Below, piece by piece: positions 22,701-35,560 of a stretch of DNA of 64,000 bases (within the stretch, counting starts at the first letter, position 1; every line of letters begins with the position of its first letter). The translations under genes and the position numbers were made by a program. The DNA comes from Chamaelirium japonicum. Lineage: Eukaryota > Streptophyta > Magnoliopsida > Liliales > Melanthiaceae. Below the pieces are notes generated by a model, which saw nothing but the letters and a program-made list of their open reading frames with translations, was not told the DNA's origin and searched no databases. The stretch spans positions 1,805,501-1,869,500 of the forward strand of contig CANTAL010000023.1 in assembly GCA_947650365.1 (NCBI GenBank). Direction: 5' to 3'.

Positions 22701-22760
22701 ATTCATTAGCACGAAAAAACATGATCCACACACATACGAATAAATTAGAATGAATTAGAA
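22700..22760 (-). repeat. A6 switch module, copy 2 (reverse)
   Basis: This is the reverse complement of the T6 module: ATTAGCACGAAAAAACATG, then ATCCACACACATACG, then AATAAATTAGAATG. It has one substitution (ATGATCC for ACGATCC) and a CACACA in place of CTCACA. Confidence 0.88.
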
Positions 22761-22891
22761 TGGATTGTGTGAATGAATTAGAATGGATCATATGAATGAA
22801 TTAGAATGGATCGTGCGAATGAATTAGAATGGATCGTGCGAATGAATTAGAATATGGATCGTATGAAGGAATAAGAATGGATCGTACGAAT
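22736..22891 (+). repeat. F block 18
   Basis: Short purine-sense block of six to seven units between an A6 module and a GAATTCGAATGTATCC hinge. The same arrangement and length occur at 24,402-24,558. Confidence 0.9.
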
Positions 22892-23361
22892 GAATTCGAA
22901 TGTATCCTTTCTAATTCATTCGTACGATCCATTCTAATTCCTTCGTACGATCCATTCTAATTCATTCGTAGGATCCATTCTAATTCATTCATACGATTCA
23001 TTCTAATTCAATCCATTCTAATTCATTTGTACGAATGTATCCACTCTAATTCATTCATATGATCCATTCTATTTCATTCGTACGATTCATTCTAATTTAT
23101 TCGCACGATCCATTCTAATTCATTAATACGATCCATTCTAATTCATTCGTACGATCCATTCTAATTCATTCGTACGATCCATTCTAATTCATTCGTACGA
23201 TCCATTCTAATTCATTCGTACAATCCATTCTAATTCATTCGCACGATCCATTCGCATTCACTCAAACGATCCATTCTAATTCATTCATATGATCCATTCT
23301 AATTCATTCGCACGAATGTATCCATTCTAATTCATTCGTACCATCCATTCTAATTAATTTG
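22892..23361 (-). repeat. R block 18
   Basis: Pyrimidine-sense block with CATTCGCATTCACTCAAACG at 23,248. It ends at TTAATTTGTACGAATGG. Confidence 0.91.
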
Positions 23362-23405
23362 TACGAATGGATCGTACAAATGAAATAGAATGGATACATT
23401 CGTGC
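23362..23405 (+). repeat. F block 19 (micro-block)
   Basis: Only about 44 bp of purine sense. It ends in ATACATTCGTGCGAATCC, so it is little more than the recurrent hinge itself. Confidence 0.82.
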
Positions 23406-24364
23406 GAATCCATTCTATTTCATTCGTACGATCCATTCTAATTCATTCGCACGATCCATTCTAATTCATTCATACGATCCATTCTAATTCATTCGTACGA
23501 TCCATTCTAATTCATTCGTACGATCCATTCTAATTCATTCGTACGATCCATTCTAATTCATTCGTACGATCCATTCTAATTCCTTCGTATGATCCATTCT
23601 AATTCATTCATACGGTATGATTCATTCTAATTCATTCGTACGATTCATTCTAATTCAATCCATTCTAATTCATTCGTACGATCCATTCTAATTCATTCGT
23701 ACGATCCATTCTAATTCATTCGTACGATTCATTCTAATTCATTCGCATGATCCATTCTGATTCATTCATACGATCCATTCTAATTCATTCGTACGATCCA
23801 TTCTAATTCATTCGCACGAATGTATCCATTCTAATTCATTCGTACGATCCATTCTAATTCATTTGTACGAATGTATCCACTCTAATTCATTCGTATGATC
23901 CATTCTAATTCATTCGCATGAATGTATCCATTCTAATTCATTCGTACGATCCATTCTAATTCATTCGTATGATCCATTCTAATTCATTCGTACGATCCAT
24001 TCTAATTTCTTCGTATGATCCATTCTAATTCATTCGCACGAATGTATCCATTCTAATTCATTCATACGATCCATTCTAATTCATTCGTACGATCCATATT
24101 CTAATTCATTCGCTCGATCCATTCTAATTCATTCGTACGATCCATTCTAATTCATTCGTACGATCCATTCTAATTTATTCGCACGATCCATTCTAATTCA
24201 TTCGCACGATCCATTCTAATTCATTAGCACGATCCATTATAATTCATTCGTACGATCCATTCTAATTTATTTATACAATCCAATCTAATTCATTCATACG
24301 ATCCATTCTAATTCTTTCGCACGAATGTATCCATTCTAATTCATTCGTACGATCCATTCTAATT
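23406..24364 (-). repeat. R block 19
   Basis: Pyrimidine-sense block with an ATACGGTATG marker near 23,609. It ends in an A7 switch module. Confidence 0.92.
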
Positions 24365-24425
24365 CATTAGCACAAAAAAACACGATCCACTCACATACGA
24401 ATAAATTAGAATGAATTAGAATGGA
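24364..24425 (-). repeat. A7 switch module, copy 3 (reverse)
   Basis: ATTAGCACAAAAAAACACG, then ATCCACTCACATACG. The G after GCAC is A here, which lengthens the homopolymer to seven. Confidence 0.88.
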
Positions 24426-24558
24426 TTGTGTGAATGAATTAGAATGGATCGTATGAATGAATTAGAATGGATCGTGCGAATGAATTAGAATGGATCGTGC
24501 GAATGAATTAGAATATGGATCGTACAAATGAATTAGAATGGATCGTACGAATGAATTC
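24402..24558 (+). repeat. F block 20
   Basis: Near-twin of F block 18, including GAATTAGAATGAATTAG at the start and the GAATTAGAATATGG irregular unit before the GAATTCGAATGTATCC hinge. Confidence 0.9.
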
Positions 24559-25526
24559 GAATGTATCCTTTCTAATTAATTCGTACGATCCATTCTAATT
24601 CCTTCGTACGATCCATTCTAATTCATTCGTACGATCCATTCTAATTCATTCGCACGATCCATTCTAATTCATTCGTACGATCAATTCTATTTCATTCATA
24701 CGATCCATTCTAATTCATTAATACGATCTATTCTAATTCTTTCGCACGAATGTATCCATTCTAATTCATTCGTACGATCCATTCTAATTCATTCGCACGA
24801 TCCATTCTAATTCATTTATACAATCCATTCTAATTCTTTTGCACGAATGTATCCATTCTAATTCATTCGTTCGATCCATTCTAATTCATTCATACAATCC
24901 ATTCTAATTCATTCGCACGATCCATTCGCATTCATTCAAGCGATCCATTCTAATTCATTCATATGATCCATTCTAATTTATTCGCACGAATGTATCCATT
25001 CTAATTCATTCGTACGATCCATTCTAATTCATTCATACGATCCATTCTAATTCATTTGTACAATCCATTCTAATTCATTCGTACGATCCATTCTAATTCC
25101 TTCGTATGATCCATTCTAATTCATTCGTACGGTACGACCCATTCTAATTCATTCGTACGATCCATTCTAATTCCTTCGTATGATCCATTCTAATTCATTC
25201 GTACGGTATGATTCATTCTAATTCATTCGTACGATGCATTCTAATTCAATCCATTCTAATTCATTCGTACGATCCATTCTAATTCATTCGTACGATCCAT
25301 TCTAATTCATTCATACGATTCATTCTAATTCAATCCATTCTAATTCATTCGTAAGATCCATTCTTACTCATTCGTACGATCCATTCTAATTCATTCGCAC
25401 GAATGAATCCATTCTAATTCATTCGTATGATCCATTCTAATTCATTCGCATGAATGTATCCATTCTAATTCATTCGTACGATCCATTCTATCTTATTCGT
25501 ACAATCCATTCTAATTCATTCGTACA
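24559..25526 (-). repeat. R block 20
   Basis: Pyrimidine-sense block with TTTTGCACGAATG near 24,838, a CATTCATTCAAGCG variant near 24,925, and CGTACGGTA markers near 25,128 and 25,200. It ends at TCGTACAATTAGAATGG. Confidence 0.92.
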
Positions 25527-25900
25527 ATTAGAATGGATCATGCTAATGAATTAGAATTGATCGTACGAATGAATTAGAATAGATTGTGCAAATGAATTAG
25601 AATGGATCGTACGAATGAATTGGAATGGATACATTCGTGCGAATGAATTAGAATGGATCGTATGAATAAATTAGAGTGGATACATTCGTACAAATGAATT
25701 AGAATGGATCGTACGAATGAATTAGAATGGATACATTCGTGCGAATGAATTAGAATGGATCGTGCGAATGAATTAGAATGGATCGTACGAATGAATTAGA
25801 ATGGATCGTATGAATGAATTAGAATGGATCGTAGTAATGAATTAGAATGGATCCTACGAATGAATTAGAATAGATTGTGCGAATGAATTAGAATGGATCT
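25527..25900 (+). repeat. F block 21
   Basis: Purine-sense block. Its last 150 bp are the reverse complement of 20,887-21,040 (GATCGTAGTAATG, GGATCCTACG). It ends at GGATCTGGATCGTGTATCC, the inverse of the ACACGATCCAG hinge. Confidence 0.91.
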
Positions 25901-26315
25901 GGATCGTGTATCCATTCTAATTCATTCGTACGACCCATTCTAAATCATTCGCACGATCCATTCTAATTCATTCGTACGATCTAATCTATTTCATTCGTAC
26001 AATCCATTCTAATTCATTCATACGATACAATCTAATTCATTCATACGATCCATTCTAATTCATTCGTACGATCTATTCTATTTCATTCATACGATCCATT
26101 CTAATTCGTTTGTACGATCCTTTCTAATTCCTTCGTACGATCCATTCTATTTCATTCGTATGACCCATTCTAATTCATAAGTACGATCCATTCTAATTCA
26201 TTCAAACGATCCATTCTAATTCATTCGTACGATCCATTCTAATTCATTCGCACGATCCATTCTAATTCATTCATACGATCCAATCTAATTCATTCATACG
26301 ATCCATTCTAATTCA
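25750..26315. repeat. Inverted-pair arm B
   Basis: Reverse complement of 20,490-21,046, found by reading the other strand outward from the hinge. Pairing is lost near 26,320 on one side and 25,740 on the other. The hinge is a switch in both arms, so the segment was copied and turned over as a unit. Confidence 0.87.
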
Positions 26316-26655
26316 TTCGTACAATCCATTCTAATTCATTCGCACGATCCATTCGCATTCACTCAAATGACCTATTCTAATTCATAACTACGATCCATTC
26401 TAATTCATTCAAACGATCTATTCTAATTCATTCGTACGATCCATTCTAATTCATTCGCACGATCCATTCTAATTCATTCGCCCGAATGTATCCACTCTAA
26501 TTCATTCAATGTATCTACTCTAATTCATTCATACGATCTAATCTAACTCATTAATACGATCCAATCTAATTCATTCATACGATCCATTCTAATTCTTTCG
26601 CACGAATGTATCCATTCTAATTCATTCGTACGATCCATTCTACTTCATTAGCAGG
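25901..26655 (-). repeat. R block 21
   Basis: Pyrimidine-sense block carrying most of inverted arm B. Near 26,500 it has two partial units (TTCAATGTATCTACTC). It ends in an A6 switch module. Confidence 0.91.
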
Positions 26656-26705
26656 AAAAAACACGATCCACTCACATACGAATAAATTAGAATGAATTAG
26701 AATGG
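26643..26705 (-). repeat. A6 switch module, copy 4 (reverse)
   Basis: ATTAGCAGGAAAAAACACG, then ATCCACTCACATACG. It differs from copy 2 by GCAGG for GCACG and keeps the canonical CACTCACA. Confidence 0.88.
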
Positions 26706-27525
26706 ATTGTGTGAATGAATTAGAATGGATCGTACGAATGAATTAGAATAGATCGTACGAATGAATTAGAATGGATCGTTCGAATGAATTAGAATAAATT
26801 GTGCAAATGAATTAGAATGGATCATACGAATTAATTAGAACGGATACATTCGTGCGAATGAATTAGAATGGATCGTATGAGTGTGAATGAATTAGAATTG
26901 ATCGTGCGAATGAATTAGAATGGATCGTATTAATGAATTAGAATGGATCGTGCGAATGAATTGGAATGGATCGTACGAATGAGTAAGAATGGATCGTGCG
27001 AATGAATTAGAATGGATCATATGAATGAATTAGAATGGATCGTACGAATGAATTAGAATGGATCGAGCGAATAAATTAGAATGGATCGTATGAATGAATT
27101 AGAATAGATTGTGCGAATGATTTAGAATGGATCGTACGAATGAATTAGAATGGATACATTCGTGCGAATGAATTAGAATGGATCGTATGAATGAATTAGA
27201 ATCGATCGTACGAATGAATTAGAATGGATCATGCGAATGAATTAGAATGGATCGTGCGAATGAATTAGAATGGATCGTACGAATGAAATAGAATGGATTG
27301 TACGAATGAGATAGAATGGATCGTACGAATGAATTAGAATGGATACATTCAAGCGAATGAATTAGAATGGATCATACGAATGAATTAGAATGGATTTATT
27401 CGTGCGAATGAATTAGAATGGATCGTTTAAGTGAATGCGAATGGATCGTGCGAATGAATTAGAATGGATTGTACGAATGAATTAGAATGGATCGTGCGAA
27501 TGAATTAGAATGGATACATTCGTGC
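26682..27525 (+). repeat. F block 22
   Basis: Purine-sense block with GTATGAGTGTGAATG near 26,875. The marker TTTAAGTGAATGCG at 27,426 precedes the CGTGCGAATCC hinge. Confidence 0.92.
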
Positions 27526-28643
27526 GAATCCATTCTATTTCATTCGTACGATCCATTCTAATTCATTCGCATGATCCATTCTAATTCATTCATACGATCC
27601 ATTCTAATTCATTCGTACGATCCATTCTAATTCATTCGTACGATCCATTCTAATTCATTCGCACGAATGTATCCATTCCAATTCATTCGTACGATCCACT
27701 CTAATTCATTCGCACAATCTATCCTTTCTAATTCATTCGTACGATCCATTCTAATTCATTCGCACAATCTATTCTAATTCATTCGAACGATCCATTCTAA
27801 TTCATTAGCATGATCCATTCTAATTCATTCGTACGATCTATTCTATTTCATTCGTACGATCAATTCTAATTCATTCATACAATCCATTCTATTTCATTCG
27901 TACGATCCATTCTTACTCATTCGTACGATCCATTCGTATCCATTCTAATTTATTCGTACGATCTATTCTAATTCATTCGTACGATCCATTCTAATTCATT
28001 AATACGATCCAATCTAATTCATTCATACGATCCATTCTAATTCATTCGTACGATCCATTCTAATTCATTCGTACGATCCATTCTAATTCATTCGTACGAT
28101 CCATTCTAATTCATTCGCACGATCCATTCTAATTCATTCATACGATCTATTCTATTTCATTCGTACGATCCATTCTTACTCATTCATACGATCCATTCTA
28201 ATTCATTTGCACGAAGGTATCCATTCTAATTCATTCGTACTATCCATTCTAATTCCTTCGTACGATCCATTCTAATTCCTTCGTACGATCCATTCTAATT
28301 CATTTGTAGGAATGTATCCACTCTAATTCATTCATACGATCCATTCTAATTCATTCGCACGAATGTATCCATTCCAATTCATTCGTACGATCCATTCTAA
28401 TTCATTCGCACAATCTATTCTAATTCATTCGTACGATCAATTATAATTCATTAGCATGATCCATTCTAATTCATTCGTACGATCTATTCTATTTCATTCG
28501 TACAATCCATTCTTACTCAATCGTATGATCCATTCTAATCCATTCGCATAATCTATTCTAATTCATTCGTACGATCCATTCTATTTCATTCGTACGATCC
28601 ATTCTAATTCATACGATCCATTCTATTTCATTCATACGATCCA
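27420..28643. repeat. 1.2-kb segment of a 1.7-kb period, copy 1
   Basis: This aligns with 29,131-30,400. The offset is 1,711 at the hinge and at 27,931, and 1,757 after about 28,100. The change of 46 bp equals exactly two 23-bp units. The segment spans the CGTGCGAATCC hinge and the CTTACTCAATCG marker at 28,512. Confidence 0.87.
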
Positions 28644-29051
28644 TATTCTAATTCATTCGTACGATCCATTCTAATTCCTTCGTATGATCCATTCTAATTC
28701 ATTCCATTCTAATTCATTCGTACAATCCATTCTAATTCATTCGTACGATCCATTCTAATTCAATCCATTCTAATTCATTCGTACGATCCATTCTAATTCA
28801 TTCGTACGATCCATTCTAATTCCTTCGTACGATCCATTCTAATTCCTTCGTACGATCCATTCTTACTCATTCGTACGATCCATTCTAATTCATTCGCACG
28901 AATGTATCCATTCTAATTCATTTGTACGATCCATTCTAATTTATTCATACGATCCATTCTAATTCTACGATCCATTCTAATTCATTCGTACGATCCATTC
29001 TAATTCCTTCGTACGATCCATATTCTAATTCATTCGCACGATCCATTCTAA
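27526..29051 (-). repeat. R block 22
   Basis: Pyrimidine-sense block with TTTGCACGAAGGTATCC at 28,206 and CTTACTCAATCG at 28,512. Near 28,640-29,030 units are joined irregularly (GATCCATATTC, TTCATTCCATTC). It ends at CATTCTAATGAATTAG. Confidence 0.92.
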
Positions 29052-29236
29052 TGAATTAGAATGGATCGTATGAATGAATTAGAATGGATCGTGCGAATGA
29101 ATTAGAATGGATCATATGAATGAATTAGAATGGATCGTTTGAGTGAATGCAATGGATCGTGCGAATGAATTAGAATGGATTGTACGAATGAATTAGAATG
29201 GATCGTACGAATGAATTAGAATGGATACATTCGTGC
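29052..29236 (+). repeat. F block 23
   Basis: Eight purine-sense units with TTTGAGTGAATGCAATGG at 29,138 (one unit a base short) leading to the CGTGCGAATCC hinge. Confidence 0.91.
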
Positions 29237-30400
29237 GAATCCATTCTATTTCATTCGTACGATCCGTTCTAATTCATTCGCACGATCCATTCTAATTCAT
29301 TCATACGATCCATTCTAATTCATTCGTACGATCCATTCTAATTCATTCGTACGATCCATTCTAATTCATTCGCACGAATGTATCCATTCCAATTCATTCG
29401 TACGATCCATTCTAATTCATTCGCACAATCTATCCTATCTAATTCATTCGTACGATCCATTCTAATTCATTCGCATAATCTATTCTAATTCATTCGAACG
29501 ATCTATTCTAATTCATTAGCATGAACCATTCTAATTCATTCGTACGATCTATTCTATTTCATTCGTACGATCCATTCTAATTCATTCATACAATCCATTC
29601 TATTTCATTCGTACGATCCATTCTTACTCATTCGTACGATCCATTCGTATCCATTCTAATTCATTCGTACGATCTATTCTAATTCCTTCGTACGATCCAT
29701 TCTAATTCATTAAGACGATCCAATCTAATTCATTCATACGATCCATTCTAATTCATTCGTACGATCCATTCTAATTCATTCGTACGATCCATTCTAATTC
29801 ATTCGTACGATCCATTCTAATTCATTCGCACAATCTATTCTAATTCATTCGTACGATCCATTCTAATTCATTCGCACGATCCATTCTAATTCATTCATAC
29901 GATCCATTCTATTTCATTCGTACGATCCATTCTTACTCATTCGTACGATCCATTCTAATTCATTTGCACGAAGGTATCCATTCTAATTCATTCGTACTAT
30001 CCATTCTAATTCCTTCGTACGATCCATTCTAATTCCTTCGTACGATCCATTCTAATTCATTTGTACGAATGTATCCACTCTAATTCAATCATACGATCCA
30101 TTCTAATTCATTCGCACGAATGTATCCATTCCAATTCATTCGTACGATCCATTCTAATTCATTCGCACAATCTATTCTAATTCATTCGTACGATCAATTC
30201 TAAATCATTAGCATGATCCATTCTAATTCATTCGTACGATCTATTCTATTTTATTCGTACAATCCATTCTTACTCAATCGTATGATCCATTCTAATCCAT
30301 TCGCACAATCTATTCTAATTCATTCGTACGATCCATTCTATTTCATTCGTACGATCCATTCTAATTCATACGATCCATTCTATTTCATTCATACGATCCA
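29131..30400. repeat. 1.2-kb segment of a 1.7-kb period, copy 2
   Basis: Second copy of 27,420-28,643, with two extra units near 29,823 (CGCACAATCTATTC). Together they look like an incomplete tandem array of a 1.7-kb higher-order repeat. Confidence 0.87.
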
Positions 30401-31072
30401 TTTTAATTCATTCGCACAATCCATTCTAATTCATTCATACGATCCATTCTATATCATTTGTACGATCCATTCTAATTTCTTCGTATGATCTATTCTAATT
30501 CATTCGTACGATCCATTCTAATTCCTTCGTACGATCCATTCAAATTCATTCGCACGAATCTATCCATTCTAACCATTCTAATTCATTCGTACAGTATGAT
30601 TCATTCTAATTCATTCGTACGATTCATTCTAATTCAATCCATTCTAATTCATTCGTACGATCCATTCTAATTCATTCGTACGATCCATTCTAATTCATTC
30701 GTACGATTCATTCTAATTCAATCCATTCTAATTCATTCGTACGATCCATTCTTACTCATTCGTACGATCCATTCTAATTCATTCGCACGAATGAATCCAT
30801 TCTAATTCATTCGTATGATCCATTCTAATTCATTCGCATGAATGTATCCATTCTAATTCATTCGTACGATCCATTCTATCTCATTCATACAATCCATTCT
30901 ATTTCATTCGTACGATGCATTCTAATTCATTCGTACGATCCATTCTAATTCCTTCGTATGATCCATTCTAATTCATTCGTACGGTATGATTCATTCTAAT
31001 TCATTCGTACGATCCAATCTAATTCATTCGCACAATCTATTCTAATCCATTCTAATCCATTCTATTTCATTC
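29237..31072 (-). repeat. R block 23
   Basis: Longest R block, 1.84 kb. It has CTTACTCAATCG at 30,269, a truncated CATACTGTACG-type marker near 30,590 and CGTACGGTAT near 30,979. It ends in three short partial repeats (TCTAATCCATTC) and TTCATTCGTGGATCG. Confidence 0.93.
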
Positions 31073-31812
31073 GTGGATCGTATGAATGAATTATAATGGA
31101 TCATGCGAATGAATTAGAATAGATCATACGAATGAATTAGAATGGATCGTACGAATGAATTAGAATGGATACATTCGTTCAAAAGAATTAGAATGGATTG
31201 TATGAATGAATTAGAATGGATCGTGCGAATAAATTAGAATGGATACATTCGTGCGAATGAATTAGAATAGATCGTATGAATGAATTAGAATGGATCGTGC
31301 AAATGAATTAGAATGGATCGTACAAATGAATTAGAATGGATCGTACGAATGAATTAGAATGAATCATACCGTACGAATGAATTAGAATGGATCATACGAA
31401 GGAATTAGAATGGATCGTACGAATGAATCAGAATGGATCGTACGAATGAATTAGAATGGATCGTACGAACGAATTAGAATGGATCGTACGAAGGAATTAG
31501 AATGGATAGTACGTATGAATTAGAATGGATACCTTCGTGCAAATGAATTAGAATGGATCGTACGAATGAGTAAGAATGGATCGTACGAATGAAATAGAAT
31601 GGATCGTATGAATGAATTAGAATGGATCGTGCGAATGAATTAGAATGGATCATACGAATAAATTAGAATAGATTGTGCGAATGAATTAGAATGGATCGTA
31701 CGAATGAATTAGAATGGATCGTACGAATGAATTAGAATGGATCGTATGAATGAATTAGAATGGATCGTGCGAATGAATTAGAATGGATCGTACGAATGAA
31801 ATAGAATGGATT
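31073..31812 (+). repeat. F block 24
   Basis: Purine-sense block with ATACCGTACG at 31,366 and GATACCTTCGTGC near 31,530. It ends at ATGGATTCGCACGAATC, as at 16,104. Confidence 0.92.
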
Positions 31813-33066
31813 CGCACGAATCTATCCATTCTAATTCATTCGTACGATCCATTCAAATTCATTCGCACGAATCTATCTATTCTAATTCATTCGTACGATC
31901 CATTCTAATTCATTCGCACGATCCATTCTAATTCATTAATACGATCCAATCTAATTCATTCATACGATCTATTCTAATTTATTCGCACGAATATATCCTT
32001 TCTAATTCATTCGTACGATCCATTCTAATTCATTCGCACAATCTATTCTAATTCATTAGTACGATCCATTCTAATTCATTCGTACGATCCATTCTAATTC
32101 ATTAGCACGATCCAAATTCATTTATCCGTATGATCTATTCTATTTCATTCGTACGATCCATTCTTATCGCACGATCCATTCTAATTCATTTGCACGATCC
32201 ATTCTCCATTCTAATTCCTTCGTACGATCCATTCTAATTCCTTCGTATCCATTCTAATTCACTCATACGATCCATTCTAATTCATTCATACGATCCATTC
32301 TAATTCATTCTCATGAATGTATCCATTCTAATTCATTCGTACGATCCATTCTAATTCATTCGCACAATCTATTCTAATTCATTCATACGATCCATCCTAA
32401 TTCATTCGCACGAATGTATCCATTCTAATTCATTCGTACAATCCATTCTATTTCATTCGTACGATCCATTCTTACTCATTCGTATGATCCATTCGTATCC
32501 ATTCTAATTCATTCGTATGATCTATTCTAATTCATTCGTACGATCCATTCTAATTCATTAATACGATCCAATCTAATTCATTCATACGATCCATTCTAAT
32601 TCATTCGCACGATCCATTCTAATTCATTCATACGATCCATTCTAATTCATTCGTACGATCCATTCTAATTCATTCGCACGATCCATTCTAATTCCTTCGC
32701 ACGAATGTATCCATTCTAATTCATTCGTATGATCCATTGTAATTCATTCACACGATCCATTCTAATTCATTCATACAATCAATTCTATTTCTTTTGCACG
32801 AATGTATCCATTCTAATTCATTCGTACGATCCATTCTATTTCATTCGTATGATCCATTCTAATTCATTCGTACAATCCATTCTAATTCATTCGCACGATC
32901 TATTCGAATTCATTCGCACGAATGTATCCACTATAATTCATTCATACGATCCATTTTAATTCCTTCGTACGATCCATTCTATTTCATTCGTATGATCCAT
33001 TCTATTTCATTCATATAATCCATTCTAATTCATTCGCACGATCCATTCTAATTCATTCATACGTAC
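31813..33066 (-). repeat. R block 24
   Basis: Pyrimidine-sense block with the irregular ATCCAAATTCATTTATCCG near 32,110 and GATCCATTCTCCATTC near 32,200. Both recur at 35.17 and 35.25 kb. About 32,700-32,990 is an inverted relative of the GAATTCGAATAG module. It ends at CATACGTACGATTGAG. Confidence 0.92.
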
Positions 33067-33252
33067 GATTGAGTAAGAATGGATCGTACGAATGAATTAG
33101 AATGGATCGTATGAATGAAATAGAATGGATCGTACGAATGAATTAGAATGGATCGTGCGAATGAATTAGAATGAACCGTATGAATGAATTAGAATGGATC
33201 GTACGAAGGAATTAGAATGGATCGTACGAATGAATTAGAAAGGATACATTCG
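33067..33252 (+). repeat. F block 25
   Basis: Eight purine-sense units forming the left arm of the third GAATTC fold-back. It has a private GAATGAACCGTATG unit. Confidence 0.91.
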
Positions 33253-33295
33253 AATTCATTCGTACGATCCATTCTAATTCCTTCGTACGATCCAT
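33194..33295. repeat. Perfect fold-back hinge, copy 3 (43-bp stem)
   Basis: The arms at 33,194-33,236 and 33,253-33,295 are exact reverse complements around the same 16-nt spacer. It has the same 2-nt AT bulge as copy 1. Offset from copy 1 is 32,825, and this offset holds through to the T6 module. Confidence 0.93.
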
Positions 33296-33412
33296 ATTCT
33301 AATTCATTCGCACGAACCATTCTAATTCATTCGCACGATCCAATCTAATTCATTCATACGATCCATTCTAATTCATTCACACAATCCATTCTAATTCATT
33401 CTAATTTATTCG
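33253..33412 (-). repeat. R block 25
   Basis: Seven pyrimidine-sense units between fold-back copy 3 and a T6 module, equivalent to R block 1. Confidence 0.91.
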
Positions 33413-33450
33413 TATGTGAGTGGATCGTGTTTTTTCGTACTAATGAATTA
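33395..33450 (+). repeat. T6 switch module, copy 5
   Basis: TTTATTCGTATGTGAG, then TGGATCGTG, T6 at 33,430-33,435, then CGTACTAATG. It sits at offset 32,825 from copy 1. Confidence 0.88.
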
Positions 33451-34243
33451 GAATGGATCGTATGAATGAATTAGAATGGATCATATGAATGAATTAGAAT
33501 GGATCGTATGAATGAATTAGAATGGATCGTGCGAATAAATTAGAATGGATCATGCGAATTAATTAGAATGGATCATGCGAATGAATTAGAATGGATCATA
33601 CGAATGAAATAGAATGGATTGAACGAATAAGATAGAATGGATCGTACGAATGAATTAGAATGGATATATTCATGCGAATGAATTAGAATGGATCATACGA
33701 ATGAATTAGAATGGATTCATGTGTGCGAATGAAATAGAATGGATCGTACGAATGAGTAAGAATGGATCGTACGAATGAATTAGAATGGATTGAATTAGAA
33801 TGAATCGTACGAATGAATTAGAATGGATCGTACGAATGAATTAGAATGGATCGTACGAATGAATTAGAATGGATTGAATTAGAATGAATCGTACGAATGA
33901 ATTAGAATGAATCATACCGTACGAAGTAATTAGAATGGATAGTACGAATGAATTAGAATGGATACCTTCGTGCAAATGAATTAGAATGGATCGTACGAAT
34001 GAGTAAGAATGGATCGTACGAATGAAATAGAATTGATCGTATGAATGAATTAGAATGGATCGTGCGAATGAATTAGAATGGATCGTACGAATGAATTAGA
34101 ATAGATTGTGCGAATGAATTAGAATGGATCGTACGAATGAATTAGAATGGATCGTACGAATGAATTAGAATGGATCGTATGAATGAATTAGAATGGATCG
34201 TGCGAATGAATTAGAATGGATCGTACGAATGAAATAGAATGGA
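33437..34243 (+). repeat. F block 26
   Basis: Purine-sense block with ATACCGTACG at 33,914. From 33,919 it is the second copy of the 1.2-kb segment of 15.78 kb. It ends at ATGGATTCGCACGAATG. Confidence 0.92.
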
Positions 34244-35140
34244 TTCGCACGAATGTATCCATTCTAATTCATTCATACGATCCATTCTAATTCATTCGTA
34301 CAATCCATTCTAATTCATTCGCACAATCCATTCGCATTCACTCAAACGATCCATTCTAATTCATTCATATGATCCATTCTAATTCATTCGTACGAATGTT
34401 TCCATTCTAATTCATTCGTATGATCCACTCTAATTCATTTGTACGAATGTATCCACTCTAATTCATTCATACGATCCATTCTAATTCATTCGCACGAATG
34501 TATCCATTCCAATTCATTCGTACGATCCATTCTAATTCATTCGCATAATCTATTCTAATTCATTCGTACGATCAATTCTAATTCATTAGCATGAACCATT
34601 CTAATTCATTCGTACGATCTATTCTATTTCATTCGTACAATCCATTCTTACTCAATCGTATGATCCATTCTAATCCATTCGCACAATCTATTCTAATTCA
34701 TTCGTACGATCCATTCTATTTCATTCGTACGATCCATTCTAATTCATACGATCCATTCTATTTCATTCATACGATCCATTTTAATTCATTCGCACGATCC
34801 ATTCTAATTCATTCATACGATCCATTCTAATTCATTCATACGATCCATTCTAATTTCTTCGTATGATCTATTCTAATTCCTTCGTACGATCCATTCTAAT
34901 TCCTTCGTACGATCCATTCAAATTCATTCGCACGAATCTATCCATTCTAATTCATTCGTACGATCCATTCTAATTCATTCGCACGATCCTTTCTAATTCA
35001 TTAATACGATCCAATCTAATTCATTCATACGATCTATTCTAATTCATTCGCACGAATATATCCTTTCTAATTCATTCGTACGATCCATTCTAATTCATTC
35101 GCACAATCTATTCTAATTCATTAGTACGATCAATTCTAAT
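33919..35140. repeat. 1.2-kb duplicated segment, copy 2
   Basis: Gap-free copy of 15,779-17,000 at offset 18,140. It continues in R beyond 35,140, whereas copy 1 turns to F at its ATTCTAATTAGAAT palindrome. Confidence 0.9.
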
Positions 35141-35528
35141 TCATTCGTAAAATCCATTCTAATTCATTAGCACGATCCAAATTCATTTATCCGTACGATC
35201 TATTCTATTTCATTCGTACGATCCATTCTAATTCATTCGCACGATCCATTCTCCATTCTAATTCCTTCGTACGATCCATTCTAATTCCTTCGTATCCATT
35301 CTAATTCACTCATACGATCCATTCTAATTCATTCATACGATCCATTCTAATTCATTCGCATGAATGTATCCATTCTAATTCATTCGTACTATCCATTCTA
35401 ATTCATTCGTACGATCCATTCCAATTCATTCGTACGATCCATTCTAATTCATTCTCACAATCTATTCTATTTCATTCGTACGATCAATTTCATTCACACA
35501 ATCCATTCTAATTCATTCTAATTTATTC
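34244..35528 (-). repeat. R block 26
   Basis: Pyrimidine-sense block with CATTCGCATTCACTCAAACG at 34,329, CTTACTCAATCG at 34,647 and the ATTCATTTATCCG irregularity near 35,180, which matches 32,110. It ends in a T6 module. Confidence 0.92.
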
Positions 35529-35560
35529 GTATGTGAGTGGATCGTGTTTTTTAGTGCTAA
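35505..35560 (+). repeat. T6 switch module, copy 6
   Basis: TTTATTCGTATGTGAG, then TGGATCGTG, T6 at 35,547-35,552, then AGTGCTAATG. Its right flank (GGATACATTCGTGCGAAAG) matches that of copy 1 at offset 34,942. Confidence 0.88.

Noticed and set aside
22700..22760. Poly-A tail of a retroposon at the A6 module
   Set aside because: Only six to seven A residues, no body sequence other than satellite units, and no target-site duplication visible.
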